A stretch of DNA of 64,000 nucleotides from Macrosoma leucophasiata (Eukaryota > Arthropoda > Insecta > Lepidoptera > Hedylidae). Below the pieces are notes generated by a model. That model was not told where the DNA came from. It worked only from the letters and a program-made list of their open reading frames with translations, and did no database searches. The position numbers were made by a program, and so were the translations under genes. Of the stretch, positions 19,207-29,680 are shown in pieces. The stretch is from positions 2,852,001 through 2,916,000 of the forward strand of contig JAWQUS010000022.1 of the NCBI GenBank assembly GCA_036365455.1, written 5' to 3'. Position 1 is the first letter of the stretch. Each line of letters starts with the position of its first letter.

Positions 19207-19500
19207 TAACTTCACGCCTGTAATCCCCGAAGGGGTAGGCAGAGGTAAATGCATGCATTCAAGCATACATGCAAACACCCACGATTCGCCGGTAACGTTT
19301 TGGCCCACGTAACAGGTGGCGAGCCTGTTAACATCTCCGGGCACATTACCAAACTTCGAGGTACTGGGTAATTTCCAGAAAATGGAAAAATCCTAATAGA
19401 ACCAGTGGTAAAGGACTTTACAACATTATCTCTGATAAACCCCTACCCAGGACCTCAGCGTAGTAGTAGTGGCCTGCTACCACTAGGCTACCGAGGCAGT
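19207..19500 (-). mobile_element. SINE-B copy
   Basis: The minus strand starts ACTGCCTCGGTAGCCTAGTGG, with an intact A box. The B box is damaged by a small deletion. The body and tail are complete. Confidence 0.9.
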
Positions 19501-20639
19501 CTAGTGGTATCAGGCACTTACCATCAGGTGGCCCATCTGCTTGCCTGTCAATTTAATGGCATAAAAAAATACAGCAATTTAAAGTTTTACCTTTAAGTAT
19601 AACCTCAAAGGTAAAACTTCAAATTGCTGTGCCATTAATAATTGAACTTCACTTATTACCTGTTATGGTTAATAAAGCAGGCCATAAAGACTGATATGAT
19701 AAGAATTAAAGATAATGTTCCTATTTTCTGAAAAACACTAATAGTGCGATTTCGTTTTTGTGTAAAACGGTGATTGGAAAAATAAATAAATCCAAGATTG
19801 ACTTTAGCTCATCGACAACACTTGCTTTATTTTGCTGTCATAATATTGTACGCTTAATATTTGAACATAGTACGAGCTTTTATATTTGAAATATATATAA
19901 TGCCTCATTTTTTGACATCACACCCCCATAGTCGAGAACTGGCGAATTTGAAGTCGGGAACTACTCGTAGATATTTCGGTCAAAAACTGGTAAAATCGGC
20001 GTTTTTGGCTTTATTATTATTTTTTTAATTATTTCTATGTCCTACTTGAAAATAAAGGATATTAAACGAAAGAAGACTATATTGACTATGTGTGTTATTT
20101 TTCTCCAATTTTCGCTCGTAATAATTCTACTTATTTTTTCGTTCTAAATTGGGCAACTCCACTAATCGGTCGAGAACTGGCGAAACGACCCTACTTGCCG
20201 CTAAATAGTAGTGTTCAGCACTATCGTGTTCCGGTCAGGTGGTAATGTACGGCCCTGTAATTTACGGCACAGGGGCATAATACCTTAGGCCTCATGAGTG
20301 GTAATGCATCTGCATTTTGACCTTGGTCTTTGTGTGGGTGTCTCTAGGCTGCAGTCATCACTTAAAATCAATGTAAACTGCATGCTTGTTTTCCACTTCC
20401 ATTTCAATTTTTTCCAGTAGGAAAAAATTCTTCCGCGGTGCGGCTGGTCGTCACGTCCCCATGCCGCCGTCGAGTCCAGTAGTTATAAATAATTATCCTC
20501 ATATCATACACATATTAGGTACATATTTTATACCGCTGAAAGTAGGTAGGTAGGTATTTCCCTTTATTTCCATAAAGTAAACCAAATAGGTATGCAGGTA
20601 ATATTCAACTAAAATATTATCCCAAAATAGGTATCTACA

Positions 20640-20866
20640 CCCGACGACGACCCGGTTAGTCTAGCGGTGTGACGACCACTTGATTCTTGTCGCGGGTTCG
20701 ATCCCGCACCGGGATAGACATTAGTAGGGACCTATGATCTACAGATGTTTGTTTCGGATCTGCGTGTTTGTTGTTATTCACCTTAGTTTAGTTTATCATA
20801 GTTATTCATTTCTGACACATTTTATGTGATTCTTGGTATTCCAAATGATAAATAAAATATATATGG
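20640..20866 (+). mobile_element. tRNA-derived SINE-I copy
   Basis: GACGACCCGGTTAGTCTAGCGG is an A-box-like start and GCGGGTTCGATCCCGC the B box. CCCGGT and ACCGGG ends can pair. A non-tRNA body follows to an AT-rich end. The inverted relative is at 40873-41037. Confidence 0.65.
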
Positions 20867-20874
20867 AAAATGTA

Positions 20875-21045
20875 TCTTCACGCCAGGTCCCTAACGGAGT
20901 AGGCAGAGTGTAGAGCGCCAGATATCCCGGTCCTGAAAAATCTCTCGTGCCTCGTCTACCTTCATCATTCTCTTCATACATGCACGCCGATTCCTAAGAC
21001 TTTTGACCCCACCATCAGACAGAACTCGACCTATTTGGTCATGGT
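20875..21045 (+). repeat. Family J repeat
   Basis: ATCTTCACGCCAGGTCCC, GAGTAGGCAGAGTGTAGAGC, CCGATTCCTAAGACTTTTG and CTATTTGGTCATGG. The longest J copy here. Confidence 0.7.
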
Positions 21046-21164
21046 ACAAATGGATAACTTATGTAAATTTATCTGTCTGTTCTAAAAATATCCGAAATAC
21101 CAATCAAAACGAAACTTTGCACATTCATACTACTCTACTAAGTATTTATAAAAATATACCTACT

Positions 21165-21290
21165 TAGTTACCTCTGTCTGTCTGTCTGTCCGTCCGCGGT
21201 ATAGCGCAAAAATATATTGGTACAAGTAGGTATACACCTTAATCACGCCGACACAGTGGTAGACAAAATGTCGCAAGCGATTGTAAATTA
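21165..21290 (+). repeat. Fragment of the TTCCGTAGTAAAC... repeat
   Basis: CTGTCTGTCTGTCCGTCC, GCGGTATAGCGCAAAAA and AATCACGCCGACACAGTGG match the 43625-44255 copy. Confidence 0.65.
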
Positions 21291-21815
21291 CTATTGTAAA
21301 ACAAACGGAAAATGATATCAATACCTAAATACCTAGTTGTCACCCAGTCCATGACATTTGTTTAATCTCAAATTATATAAATAATTGTACAACTACCTAC
21401 CGGCAAGAAACAAAAATAAATGTACGAGTAAAAACTACTAAAAACACATTACAATATTAATATGCCAATGTTACATTTATTTAAATTTAAATATGCAAAT
21501 TAATTCAAAATTCAATCGTGAATTAAATTAATCGCACACTTAAAACCTGCGAAACAATTTCATCATTATTCCTTTTTATCTTAGCACACGTTCTAGTTAC
21601 AAAGAAAGTTAAAACTCCACGAGAAGTGAGCGCGTTACACTAAAAATCAAAAACTTTTTAAAACAAAGGCATCCCGAGTAAACTGGTTTGCAAAATCTCA
21701 CGATTTCGCGCGGTGCCTTGCCGGCGTAGCAATTTTTTTTAAACCAGTCCTTGAAACGTGACTAATACTGCCGTAAAGACATAATAAAAATAATTAAATA
21801 GTAATTCAAATCCTC
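21291..21815. other. Unassigned sequence left of the bidirectional promoter
   Basis: AT-rich, no repeat match. If the minus-strand UTR exon at 21822-21975 is real, this is its first intron. Confidence 0.45.
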
Positions 21816-21821
21816 ACTCAC

Positions 21822-21975
21822 CTGTTTCTAATAAGATAACACAAATAATCCGCTTTTAATAATTCACAAAAGTTCGAAAATGCAATTTACTTTGCAGCAC
21901 ACTCGTGACCTAACGGGCATTAGCACTCACAATGCCACCAACATCGCAAAAGCGATGATTCAAAATTTTTGTGTT
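21822..21975 (-). other. Candidate 5' non-coding exon, minus strand
   Basis: The minus strand ends in AGAAACAG followed by GTGAGTGAGG, a near-consensus donor. The 150 bases before it are unlike any repeat here and have no long frame. The 5' limit is a guess. It would be the first exon of a gene transcribed away from the CKAP2-like gene. Confidence 0.4.
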
Positions 21976-22310
21976 GTGTTGGCGAACCTGCTTAGAGTTA
22001 CCAGTTACTTAGTACAAAATACTACTAAAAAATCTCTAAATATTTAATTTCTTTAGAATAATTTTAAATCTTAAAGTTGCAATTATAATGATTAAATAAA
22101 AAAACTTGAGAGTAAATTACAATTATTTGAAAATACTTTTCAAAGTATTCACTGTATGCTGTAGTGTGGACATCAAAATCAAATTCTAAATTGAACGCAT
22201 TCAGTTCATTTACTTTTTTCTCAGTTGATTTGTGATTGGTAGATTCTTCTGGTGTTGTTTATGCTCTATTGACAGTATTTTGAAATTTGAAGCGGTTTTT
22301 AACCGCCATT
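21976..22310. promoter_or_regulatory. Probable bidirectional promoter with CHR-like motifs
   Basis: Lies between two divergent putative first exons and is free of recognised repeats. It contains GATTGG (CCAAT box inverted) at about 22235, TTTGAA at 22279-22284 and 22286-22291 (the CHR element of cell-cycle promoters) and the palindrome GCGGTTTTTAACCGC at 22292-22306. CHR motifs would suit a mitotic gene. Function is inferred from motifs and position only. Confidence 0.4.
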
Positions 22311-22466
22311 TTAAGTGGAATTTTGCAATCGAGGGAAGCGTCGACGTATTTATGATATTTCAGTTGTTTGTTGTATTCAAATTGCTATACTGATACAATT
22401 TAATCGTTTTTTGTGACAACCGATACTGATAATATTTTCCAAGTGCGGATTGGATGCAGTTTTCAG
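22311..22466 (+). other. Candidate 5' UTR exon of the CKAP2-like gene
   Basis: Ends GCAGTTTTCAG followed by GTAGGTAAGTGG, which offers two overlapping donors (22467 or 22471). The coding exon is preceded by acceptors at 23141 (TATTGTTACAG) and 23159. The start site is not determinable. Confidence 0.4.
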
Positions 22467-23141
22467 GTAGGTAAGTGGTCAAAGTCCATTACAATATTTA
22501 CTATAACATGGGAAGGTCAGGTATGTAGGGCTTCAGATGTTTATTGTACCTATATATCACCTTACCTAATTCTGTACATGCTCACTAATTAATTTTGAGC
22601 TCAGCTTTTAAAACTGAGGTCAGTATCTGCCAAAAACACAAGACCTATTTTCTCTCTTGATACTAAAAGGTTCAAGTGACAATTTAGTTTATGTACTATA
22701 GGATTATTTACTAAATAAGAGATAATAAACGTCGTTAATACAATTGCCTAGTTATTAAAACTCACGAATTTATTAGAAGTCCAAAACTGAAACTAAATAA
22801 CTATAAGATTCTGATTCTGACCTCATATCATATCTATGGATATACAAATATAAATGCTATTTAGCCCGGCAATCTATCTTTCAACAATATTCAACATTCA
22901 CTGCCTCCCCTTGTCTGATAATCGTCTGGATTTGTCATTTAGGCTACGATTGAGAGTCCATTGACCATGTTGTTGTGCACCAATCCATTGACCACCAATG
23001 TTTCTTTCTTTTCTTTTCTTTCATTGGAGCAAAAAAGGGGAGAGACTTGTGCCCAGCAGTGGGAGGTTTCAAGGGTTGTTTCATTGTTATTTATTATTAG
23101 TGCTTCCTATTTTTTTTTATTAATGGTTCCTATTGTTACAG
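22467..23141 (+). other. Putative 5' UTR intron
   Basis: Bounded by the donor at 22467 and acceptor at 23141. It holds a CTTTTCTTTTCTTTC simple run and a family D fragment. Confidence 0.4.
23010..23078 (+). mobile_element. Family D 3' fragment
   Basis: CATTGGAGCAAAAAAGGGG, AGAGACTTGTGCCCAGCAG and GGTTGTTTCATTG, with an internal deletion. Confidence 0.65.
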
Positions 23142-23170
23142 ATATTTGATAGCACACAGATTAACAAAAA

Positions 23171-26100
23171 ATGTCGTCAATGGAGGAACGTCTCAATAAA
23201 CTCCGGGAGGAGCGTGTGGCGAGAGAGAAGGCGAGGATTGAAAAGGTATGTAGTTTTACAGGTGGTAGAGCCGGTTGTATCTCATCTGGCCCGGCACCGG
23301 GCCACATGAGAAAAAAAGTTTCAACTGGCCCGGTGATATGCTTACCGGGACAGATGACACAAATCAAGTGCCATCGTCCCCGGTAAGGGGAGAAAAGAGG
23401 ATACGCCTTGTAATTTGTGAAATACTGACTACATGCATCAATTGGTTCTGTCCTTCAGCCTCAGATGCAATAGCTTTAAAAAAAATACTTATGGAAGGTG
23501 GCACACAAGCATGCAGCTCACATTGATGTTAAGTGACGACTGCAGCCTATAGACATGTACACAATAAACAGAGATCAAAGTGCAGATGGGTTGCCTTTCA
23601 TGAGGACTAAGATCTTTTGCCTATGAGATAGTTATTACGGGGCCATACATTACCATCTAACCGGAACACGGTAGTGCTGAACACTACCATTTGGCAGCAG
23701 ATAGATGTAATATAGAAGTTATGCTTACGCCCTTGAGCTCCATCACTGGAGCTCTACCACCAGTAACATGGTTGTGTTCATGTGGTAATGTTTTCATCTA
23801 TTCTATTTGGTCATGGTAGGTCAGTATTGGTCTTCCTGGGCCTCTGCAACCATCCACATTCGCATTGTATATCTATTTAGTCATTCGCTCATTCCACATT
23901 CTTTCTATATGCCCAAACCATCGGAGCATGCCTATTTTCACTAAGCATGCCTAACATTATTTCTCCACCAACCTGCATTGGAGCAGTGTGGTGGAGTAAG
24001 CTCCAGGACTCCCCACAAAAAGGGGAGAGACTTGTGCCCAGCAGTTGGACGTATAATGGGTTGCCATTATTATTATATCATTATTTTTAACTCCTTTCAG
24101 TTACGGGAATTGAATTTGAAAAAGTACAACAAAAATGAACCGCAACCTACAAGGGCATTATCCAACTCTAATCTATCAATCGCCAAACCAAAAACCGATA
24201 CATCTACATTGAAACATCCAAAGAACTTTGTCAAAAATAATTTCCATGTTAACGGCACAACTAAACGACCTATATCGGCGCCGGCGCCAACAACTAAGAA
24301 ACCTATAACAAACCCCCCAAAAACACAATCAATTCCGAAACCAGAAAATAAGGTTTATAACATAGACAAGTTGAAACCAAAAGAAACGCAAAAGAAGGAG
24401 GTTCCAAAGATAGATGTTAAAAAAAATGTTACGATTAAACCAAATCCTGATACTAAAAGAGATGGCGATAAAAAAGTCAATCCACCAACCAGGAAAAGTA
24501 TGGCACCCAATGGTACAGCATGCAATAGCAAATTACCAAGAAAAAGCATGCCATCTAATTCCCAAAATCAGAAAGAATCTGTATTCGATCGATTATACAA
24601 ACCTAAACAGATACAAAGACAGACAATAGACAATGCCCACAAACTGCACACTGATGCTAAATATTTAAATAAAGTCATCAAAGATTCCAAACTAATTATG
24701 AATAAACGTAATACAATGTTCGAGACGAAAACCAGCCAACCAGTCCGAAGATCTATATCAGCTGTACATTTTAAACGCATAAGCAAAAGTGAACTTAGCA
24801 ACTGCGTTCACAAATGGGCATCCATAGGAGAGAAACTCAATAAAGTCCATTTGAACGATATAAATGAAGACGAAGGCGTCAAAGAAGAGAAAGTGGTATC
24901 AGCAGTGAAAAGTGAAAGAAAAAAGGTAAAATTCCAAACGCCAGTACCATACAACTTCAATACACCAAAGCCAGAAGAACTGCAATTAAGACTGCAGAAT
25001 TGGCTGACGAAAAGGGGGAAATCCCTTGATTCGTACCATCACTTACAATGTTTTGGACTCCATCATTTACCAAAGGAATTGGAGGTGCCCAAATTTGAGC
25101 TTTACGATGACGAGAATAAAGAAAATATTGCTGTGGAATCGGATAGTGATAATGATTCTTTTGTTGAGAATATGAATGATGTAGGTGATTTTAAGGATAA
25201 TAGAGTTGATTTTGGTTTGGACAAGTGGCGTAGGGCCAGCAATGTCAGCGATAGCGTTGATTGTAATGAAAGTAGAGACACTACAATGACTTCTGGCGAA
25301 GTAATGGCTATGCATCACGTTGATGAGCTGCTTTTGGGTGCTTTGAACGATTTGACTGAGTTGTTGAAAGAGGTGCGTGATCTTTTTTATTCTTAGTTCA
25401 CAATTTTTTTTTTAAAAGACTTGTTAACGGCTTGTTTAGAGACGGCACTAGTCTACTCCGTAACTAGAGCTCTACCATCAGTAGAACTCTAACAAATATT
25501 CAGTTCGCGGGTTCGATCTTTGAACAAGGACAAGAACCTAATTGTTTGGTTATTTATGTTTTTTTTTTTTTTTTTTTTATGTAACGGAAGTGGCAAACAA
25601 GCATGCAGTTCACATTGATGTTAAGTGATGACTGCAGCCTATAGACACCCACATGAAGACCAAGGCCAAAATGCAGATGCGTTACCACCCCTGAGGCCTA
25701 AGGTGTTATGCCTCTGTGCCGGAAATTACAGGGCCGTACATTACCACCTGACCGGAACACGATAGTGCTGAACACTACCATTTAGCGGCAAGTAAATTAG
25801 GTAATGCGGTGGTGCCTACGCCCGCGAGCTCCGTCTCTGGAGCTCTACCACCAGTTAAAAACCAGTGTGTGTGACCTACCTATGACAGAGCAAATTTACT
25901 GGTGTTGGAAAAGTCTCACTCTTTGAAGAGTATTTGTAAAAGTAACATAATGTAATTAGTAGAAAAATATCAAATAATAATACAAACATTACAGGGTTTC
26001 GATTGGGAGCAATGTGCCCGATGGCTCCGCGCCATCCGTGATAGATTCCCATCGGCTCCAGACAACGCGGCGTACTGGGAATGCCGCGCCGCACTAGAAG

Positions 26101-29100
26101 AACGCCGGGGTGATTTACCCGCGTCGGTGCAGTGTTGGGAAGAGGCTATCGCGAAAGGCACTGAGGTACGTTGTATTGATTTGAGGTAATTTTCCCAAAA
26201 GCTCCTAAGTCTCCGGACGAGGCGCACTGGGAATACGCTGAACTGGAGGAAAGCCGCGGAGATTTACCCGCGTCATTGTAATATTGGGCAAAGGCATTTG
26301 CCTAAGTCTGAGGTATGTTATATACCCAATTACCTGTGGACCTGGTAATGGGTCAACCCAACGGGACCACGGATAAACGCCCCAATGTCTTTATAGATAT
26401 TTTACCAATTGTTCTCAAATAGTAAGATTTAATACAACAATTAGAGAAGTGCTTGCTTTTTTTTATGTAAGTAATAAAAGCATAGCACATCTCTGGTGGA
26501 TAAGCCATCCTTACCATGAAGATACATACATATCTTAACTGTCTTTCATAATTCCAGAGATCAGTAGTGGAAGCCAACCTGGACCAACTCTTGGACAAGT
26601 TCATGCAACTGAAGATCAGCCCCAACGGAGGCCACAAGAAAGTAGACCCCAAATTGGTGGACGTGAAGAATGTGTTCATGAGCACCATCATACGATTTGC
26701 TGTGCAGCAGGCTAAACTGTGAGTTAATCTTCTTTATTATACACATTTCTTACATTCTTTATTACATGGGCCTATTATACTACTATTATACTATGGGCCT
26801 CATAAGAAGGCTCATGGTCACTCAGAGAGCAATGGAGAGAGCTATGCTTGGAGTTTCTCTGCGAGATCGAGTCAGAAATAAGGAGATCCGCATTAGAACC
26901 AAAGTTGCCGATATAGCTCTCCGAATAGCGAGACTCAAGTGGCAGTGGGCAGGGCAAATAGCTGGAGTAACTGACGGCCGTTGGGGCAGAGTAGTTCTTG
27001 AGTGGCGACCGCGTACCGGAAAACGAAGCGTAGGCAGGCCCTCCACAAGATGGATCGACGATCTGGTGAAGGTCGCGGGCAATGGCTGATGAGGGCGGCC
27101 CAGGACCGTTCATTGTGGCATTCTTTGGGGGAGGCCTTTGTTCAGCAGTGGACGTATTTTGGCTTAAACGATGATGATTATACATAACATTCTTTTTTAT
27201 GTATGCAAGGTGGCAAACAAGCATCCATTAAGTGATTACTGCAGTCTATAGACAACTACACAAAAACAAGAGGTCAAAATGCAGATACGTTGCCATCCCT
27301 GAGACCTAAGTTGTCTCTGAAAAAAGAAAGAAAACATTATTTATTTCAAGGAATATTTTACAACCATTTTTGAAAAGTCACTACTCTTCTACTGGTGGTA
27401 GAGTTCCAGTGACGGAGCTCGCGGGCGTAGGTACCACCGCATTACCTAATATACTTGACGCTAAATGGTAGTGTTCAGCACTATCGTGTTCAGGTCAGGT
27501 AATTTCTGGCACAGAGGCATAACATCTTAGGCTTCAGGGAGGGTAACGCATCTGCATTTTGACCTTGGGTCTTTGTGTGGGTGTCTATAGGTTGCAGTCA
27601 TCACTTAACATCAATGTGAACTGCATGCTTGTTTGCCACTTCCATTACATTAAAAAGAAAGTCAATAAGAATCAATAATTACCAAGAGTGAATAACTATT
27701 ACATAAAGTAAAACAGATATTTTGTAAATTAAAATAGTGATAAAACTTTACAGTAAATATAAAAAATTCAATTTCCTTCCTTTCAAAAATTAGTTAAGAC
27801 GAAATAGAAAAAAAAAATCGTCAAAAACAAAATCTAAGTTAGTCACTTAGCAGAGTTCCAAGTGCAGTCGCTACTGAGAAGAACTCCGCTACCCAACAAA
27901 CTCAGTAGGAGCTCTTTTAAACTTTTAACTTATGTCTAATACAGATAGTCATTAAAATCTAACCCCCTTATTCATAAACGTATTTTAGCTGAAGTGTTGC
28001 TTATGTCTCCTTTGTCTTTTTCTATCTTGCACATTTGACAATGCAACTGACAAAGACAAAGCATTCTATAGCTAAAACGTAATTAATGTATGTTTATGAA
28101 TAAGGGGGTAATAATGTAAACATCAATAGTCGGTGATAGTTATTAAGGGCCATTACATTACATACTATTTACAGATATTTTGAAGAATGCATGCACAGCA
28201 TAAGACTACTCCATGGAAATTCGGGCAAGCATACATGCAAACACCGATTCGCGATATGCCGTGGCATGCAGACATAATGGTCGGCCGTGCCCCGCCGTCA
28301 TTAACCAAGCCTGTATCCTCCCGTAACAAAAGGGGTGTAATCTTAGAGAGTAGGTAGAATTCCAGTGTAGGAGCTAGAGGGCGTAGGCACCACCGCATTA
28401 ACTAATTTATCTGCCGCTAAATGGTAGTGTTCAGCACTATCGTGTTCTGGTTAGATGGTAATGTATGGCCCCATAATAACTATCACAGAGACAGAACACC
28501 TAAGGTCTCAAGGGTGGCAACGCATCTGCATTTTCATCCCTGGTTTTTGTGTAGATGTCTATAGGCATCAGTCATCACTTAACATCAATGTGAACTGCTT
28601 GTTTGCCACCTTTGATATGTAAAGAAAAGTCTGTATGTGGTTGATTTGCAACCTCTTCTTGCTGATGATGTAGCCATACCCAGTATCAAATATATCACAA
28701 TAGCCTAAGATCCAGCATGGTGGAGTAAGCTCCAGGCCTCCCCCCAAAAAGGGGGAGAGACTAGTGCCCAGCAGTGGGACGTATAATGGGTTGCCATTAT
28801 TACCCTAATTTCTAAAGGGGAAAAGAGACATTCTACTGATATACTTTTACAGTAGTTTATTACATTTAGTTTTATCTTAGTGATATTCTTGACTTTACAT
28901 ATATTTTTTATCTTGTTTGACATGTATATCAATTGTTATTCGCTTTAATTTATTTTGTTTGTTTTTGACGTGTCATAAGAGGTGCCTGTCACCCTAAATG
29001 AATAAATGAATTTCTGATTCTATCAATCAATATTACCCTAAGTTTACCGGTTTTCATGGACTGGTTACCCATATAAGAGCACTCTCGTACAATACACTTT

Positions 29101-29286
29101 TTTTTCAGACGTCAATCAGCCCAGTGCGACCCACCGAAGTTCACAGTGACACCAGTGAGACGCAGCGGCCGCCTCAGCACCCAGTGGCGTGCCACCCCAC
29201 TGAGAATTTGCGCGACTCTCAAACAGGCTAACGAGCTTGGTAACCCTGTGTTCAGACCGAACCCATCCCTGGCTGCAACACCGTGA
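23171..29286 (+). CDS. CKAP2: CKAP2/CKAP2L-like spindle protein, five coding exons
   Basis: Exons join 23171-23245, 24101-25372, 25995-26165, 26558-26718 and 29109-29286. All introns are GT-AG, with donor phases 0, 0, 0 and 2, giving 618 residues. Residues 1-45 are a charged helix (MEERLNKLREERVAREKAR), and 46-300 are Lys/Ser/Pro-rich and basic, as in microtubule-binding regions. W326-x5-GK331 and a KEN box at 365-367 follow, then an acidic stretch. Exon 3 holds YWECRAAL (476-483) and WEEAIAKG (497-504), which match the conserved C-terminal domain of vertebrate CKAP2 and CKAP2L (FW-x-C-x-A-x-L and YEEAI). Exon 5 has TPVRRSGRLS (574-583). CKAP2 proteins stabilise spindle microtubules and are destroyed through KEN-box recognition by APC/C; these roles are carried over by homology. 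The frame also runs upstream of 24101 into repeat sequence, which is intronic. No canonical AATAAA was found close after the stop. Confidence 0.88.
23280..23312. repeat. GC-rich hairpin in intron 1
   Basis: TCTCATCTGGCCCGG and CCGGGCCACATGAGA form an almost perfect stem with a two-base loop. A partial CCCGGTGATATGCTTACCGGG palindrome follows at about 23330. Confidence 0.6.
23492..23764 (-). mobile_element. SINE-A in CKAP2-like intron 1
   Basis: The complement of the whole element from the 3' GTGGCACACAAGCATGCAG to the head GGAGCTCTACCACCAGT. It has no T-run left. Confidence 0.88.
23961..24080 (+). mobile_element. Family D copy just upstream of exon 2
   Basis: CTCCACCAACCTGCATTGG to GGTTGCCATTATTATTATA. 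It ends 20 bases before the exon 2 acceptor at 24100, so its AT-rich tail borders the branch and pyrimidine-tract region. An ATG inside it (23978) is in frame with exon 2 but lies in the intron. Confidence 0.85.
25560..25854 (-). mobile_element. SINE-A, full length, in intron 2
   Basis: T20 run, then the complement of the entire element to CTCTACCACCAGT. Well conserved, so relatively young. Confidence 0.92.
26189..26312 (+). pseudogene. Decayed duplicate of CKAP2-like exon 3
   Basis: Lies 24 bases after the exon 3 donor. It keeps TTTTCCC, then the reading SPDEAHWEYAELEESRGDLPAS aligned with exon 3 PDNAAYWECRAALEERRGDLPAS. An in-frame TAA follows (26278-26280), then TATTGGGCAAAGGCATTTG and a CTGAG/GTATGT donor copy. 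The internal stops mean it cannot be read through. The first third of the exon and the acceptor are not recognisable. Confidence 0.8.
26770..27187 (+). pseudogene. RTE/BovB-like LINE ORF2 C-terminal fragment in intron 4
   Basis: The plus frame reads RAMERAMLGVSLRDRVRNKE, RIARLKWQWAGQIAGVTDGR, VVLEWRPRTGKRSVGRPSTR and WIDDLVKVAG. A small deletion then shifts to WLMRAAQDRSLWHSLGEAFV and QQWTYFG. This is the well-known C-terminus of insect endonuclease/reverse transcriptase LINEs. It is 5'-truncated and frameshifted. The GATGATGATTATA end resembles the LINE 3' tail. Confidence 0.85.
27193..27319 (-). mobile_element. SINE-A 3' half in intron 4
   Basis: T-run, CAAGGTGGCAAACAAGC, a deletion, then AGTGATTACTGCAGTC to GAGACCTAAGTTGTCTCTG. 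Confidence 0.8.
27320..27962 (-). mobile_element. Family S repeat split by SINE-A, intron 4
   Basis: The part at 27320-27390 has AATATTTTACAACCATTTTTG and the part at 27660-27962 continues to CACTTAGCAGAGTTCCAAG and CCGCTACCCAACAAACTCAG. Confidence 0.65.
27391..27657 (+). mobile_element. SINE-A inserted in family S
   Basis: ACTGGTGGTAGAGTTCCAG to TTCCATTACATTAAAAAG, with a deletion of about 20 bases near TGTTCAGGTCAGGTAATTTC. Confidence 0.9.
27963..28108. mobile_element. Family F MITE, copy 3 (TSD TAA)
   Basis: CCCCCTTATTCATAAACGTA and TGTTTATGAATAAGGGGG with TAA on each side. In intron 4 of the CKAP2-like gene. Confidence 0.87.
28348..28625 (+). mobile_element. SINE-A, GATGGTAATGTATGGCCCC subfamily
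   Basis: Head GTAGGTAGAATTCCAGTG to TGCTTGTTTGCCACC. It carries the variant block CCCCATAATAACTATCACAG seen in a subset of copies. A SINE-B scrap (28228-28253) lies just upstream. Confidence 0.87.
28708..28806 (+). mobile_element. Family D copy, intron 4
   Basis: GATCCAGCATGGTGGAG to GGGTTGCCATTATTA, 5'-truncated. Confidence 0.82.
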
Positions 29287-29444
29287 AGTGGAAAGTGTAT
29301 AAAAATTATCAAGTGAAGTGAAAAAAACGTTGGTTTGAAGTGTACCGAAAATAGCACCTCGGACCTACATATAATTAGTTCTTATGATGCAGTCAGAAAT
29401 GCTGGTTCTACTTTGACATATAACTATATAGGCACAGTACTCAT

Positions 29445-29672
29445 CAAGAAATTATTCACATAGAGCTTAGGGAAGAGACAATCGGCTAGTTTCGACTTTG
29501 TAGCGCGTTATCTCTGTTGCACACTACCTAAGTAAGTTCTGATAGTGTGGTATTGGTCAAATGATCAACAAACGTTATAAAGGTAGTTTGCGAAAGAGAT
29601 CACTCTCCACATAGACGAAATTAGCTGAAATCTCGGTATCTATAAAATTCGTCGATATGCAATATTTATTGG
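29445..29672. mobile_element. GACAATCGGCT MITE, copy 2
   Basis: Starts CAAGAAATTATTCACATAG, has AGAGACAATCGGCTAG, and ends TCGATATGCAATATTTATTG. Arms are diverged from copy 1. Confidence 0.75.
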
Positions 29673-29680
29673 TCTTTAAT

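Larger units (their letters stand above)
18237..20192. mobile_element. Non-autonomous DNA transposon with AGGGTCGTTTCGCCAGTTC TIRs
   Basis: The left end AGGGTCGTTTCGCCAGTTCG and right end CGAGAACTGGCGAAACGACCCT are inverted. The 1,956-bp body has no transposase frame. The terminal motif is reiterated inside in both orientations: GTCGAAAACTGTGG near 18682, CCAGTTTTCGACCGG near 18798, GGTCGAAAATGG near 18860, GTCGAGAACTGGCGAA near 19933 and GGTCAAAAACTGG near 19978. The flank is AC or TAC on both sides. It contains a later SINE-B (19207-19500). Confidence 0.8.
18181..20416 (+). mobile_element. SINE-A split by the 1.96-kb TIR element
   Basis: The head GGTAGAGCTCCAGTGACGG to CCGCATTACCTAATAC (18181-18236) and the remainder from ACTTGCCGCTAAATAGTAG to the 3' end (20193-20416) are separated by the insertion. 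TAC lies on both sides. Confidence 0.85.

Noticed and set aside
23978..24100. Upstream extension of the long 23978-25396 frame as the gene's true N-terminus
   Set aside because: The extension is family D repeat sequence ending in the pyrimidine tract and AG acceptor. A separate 25-codon exon at 23171 supplies the start.
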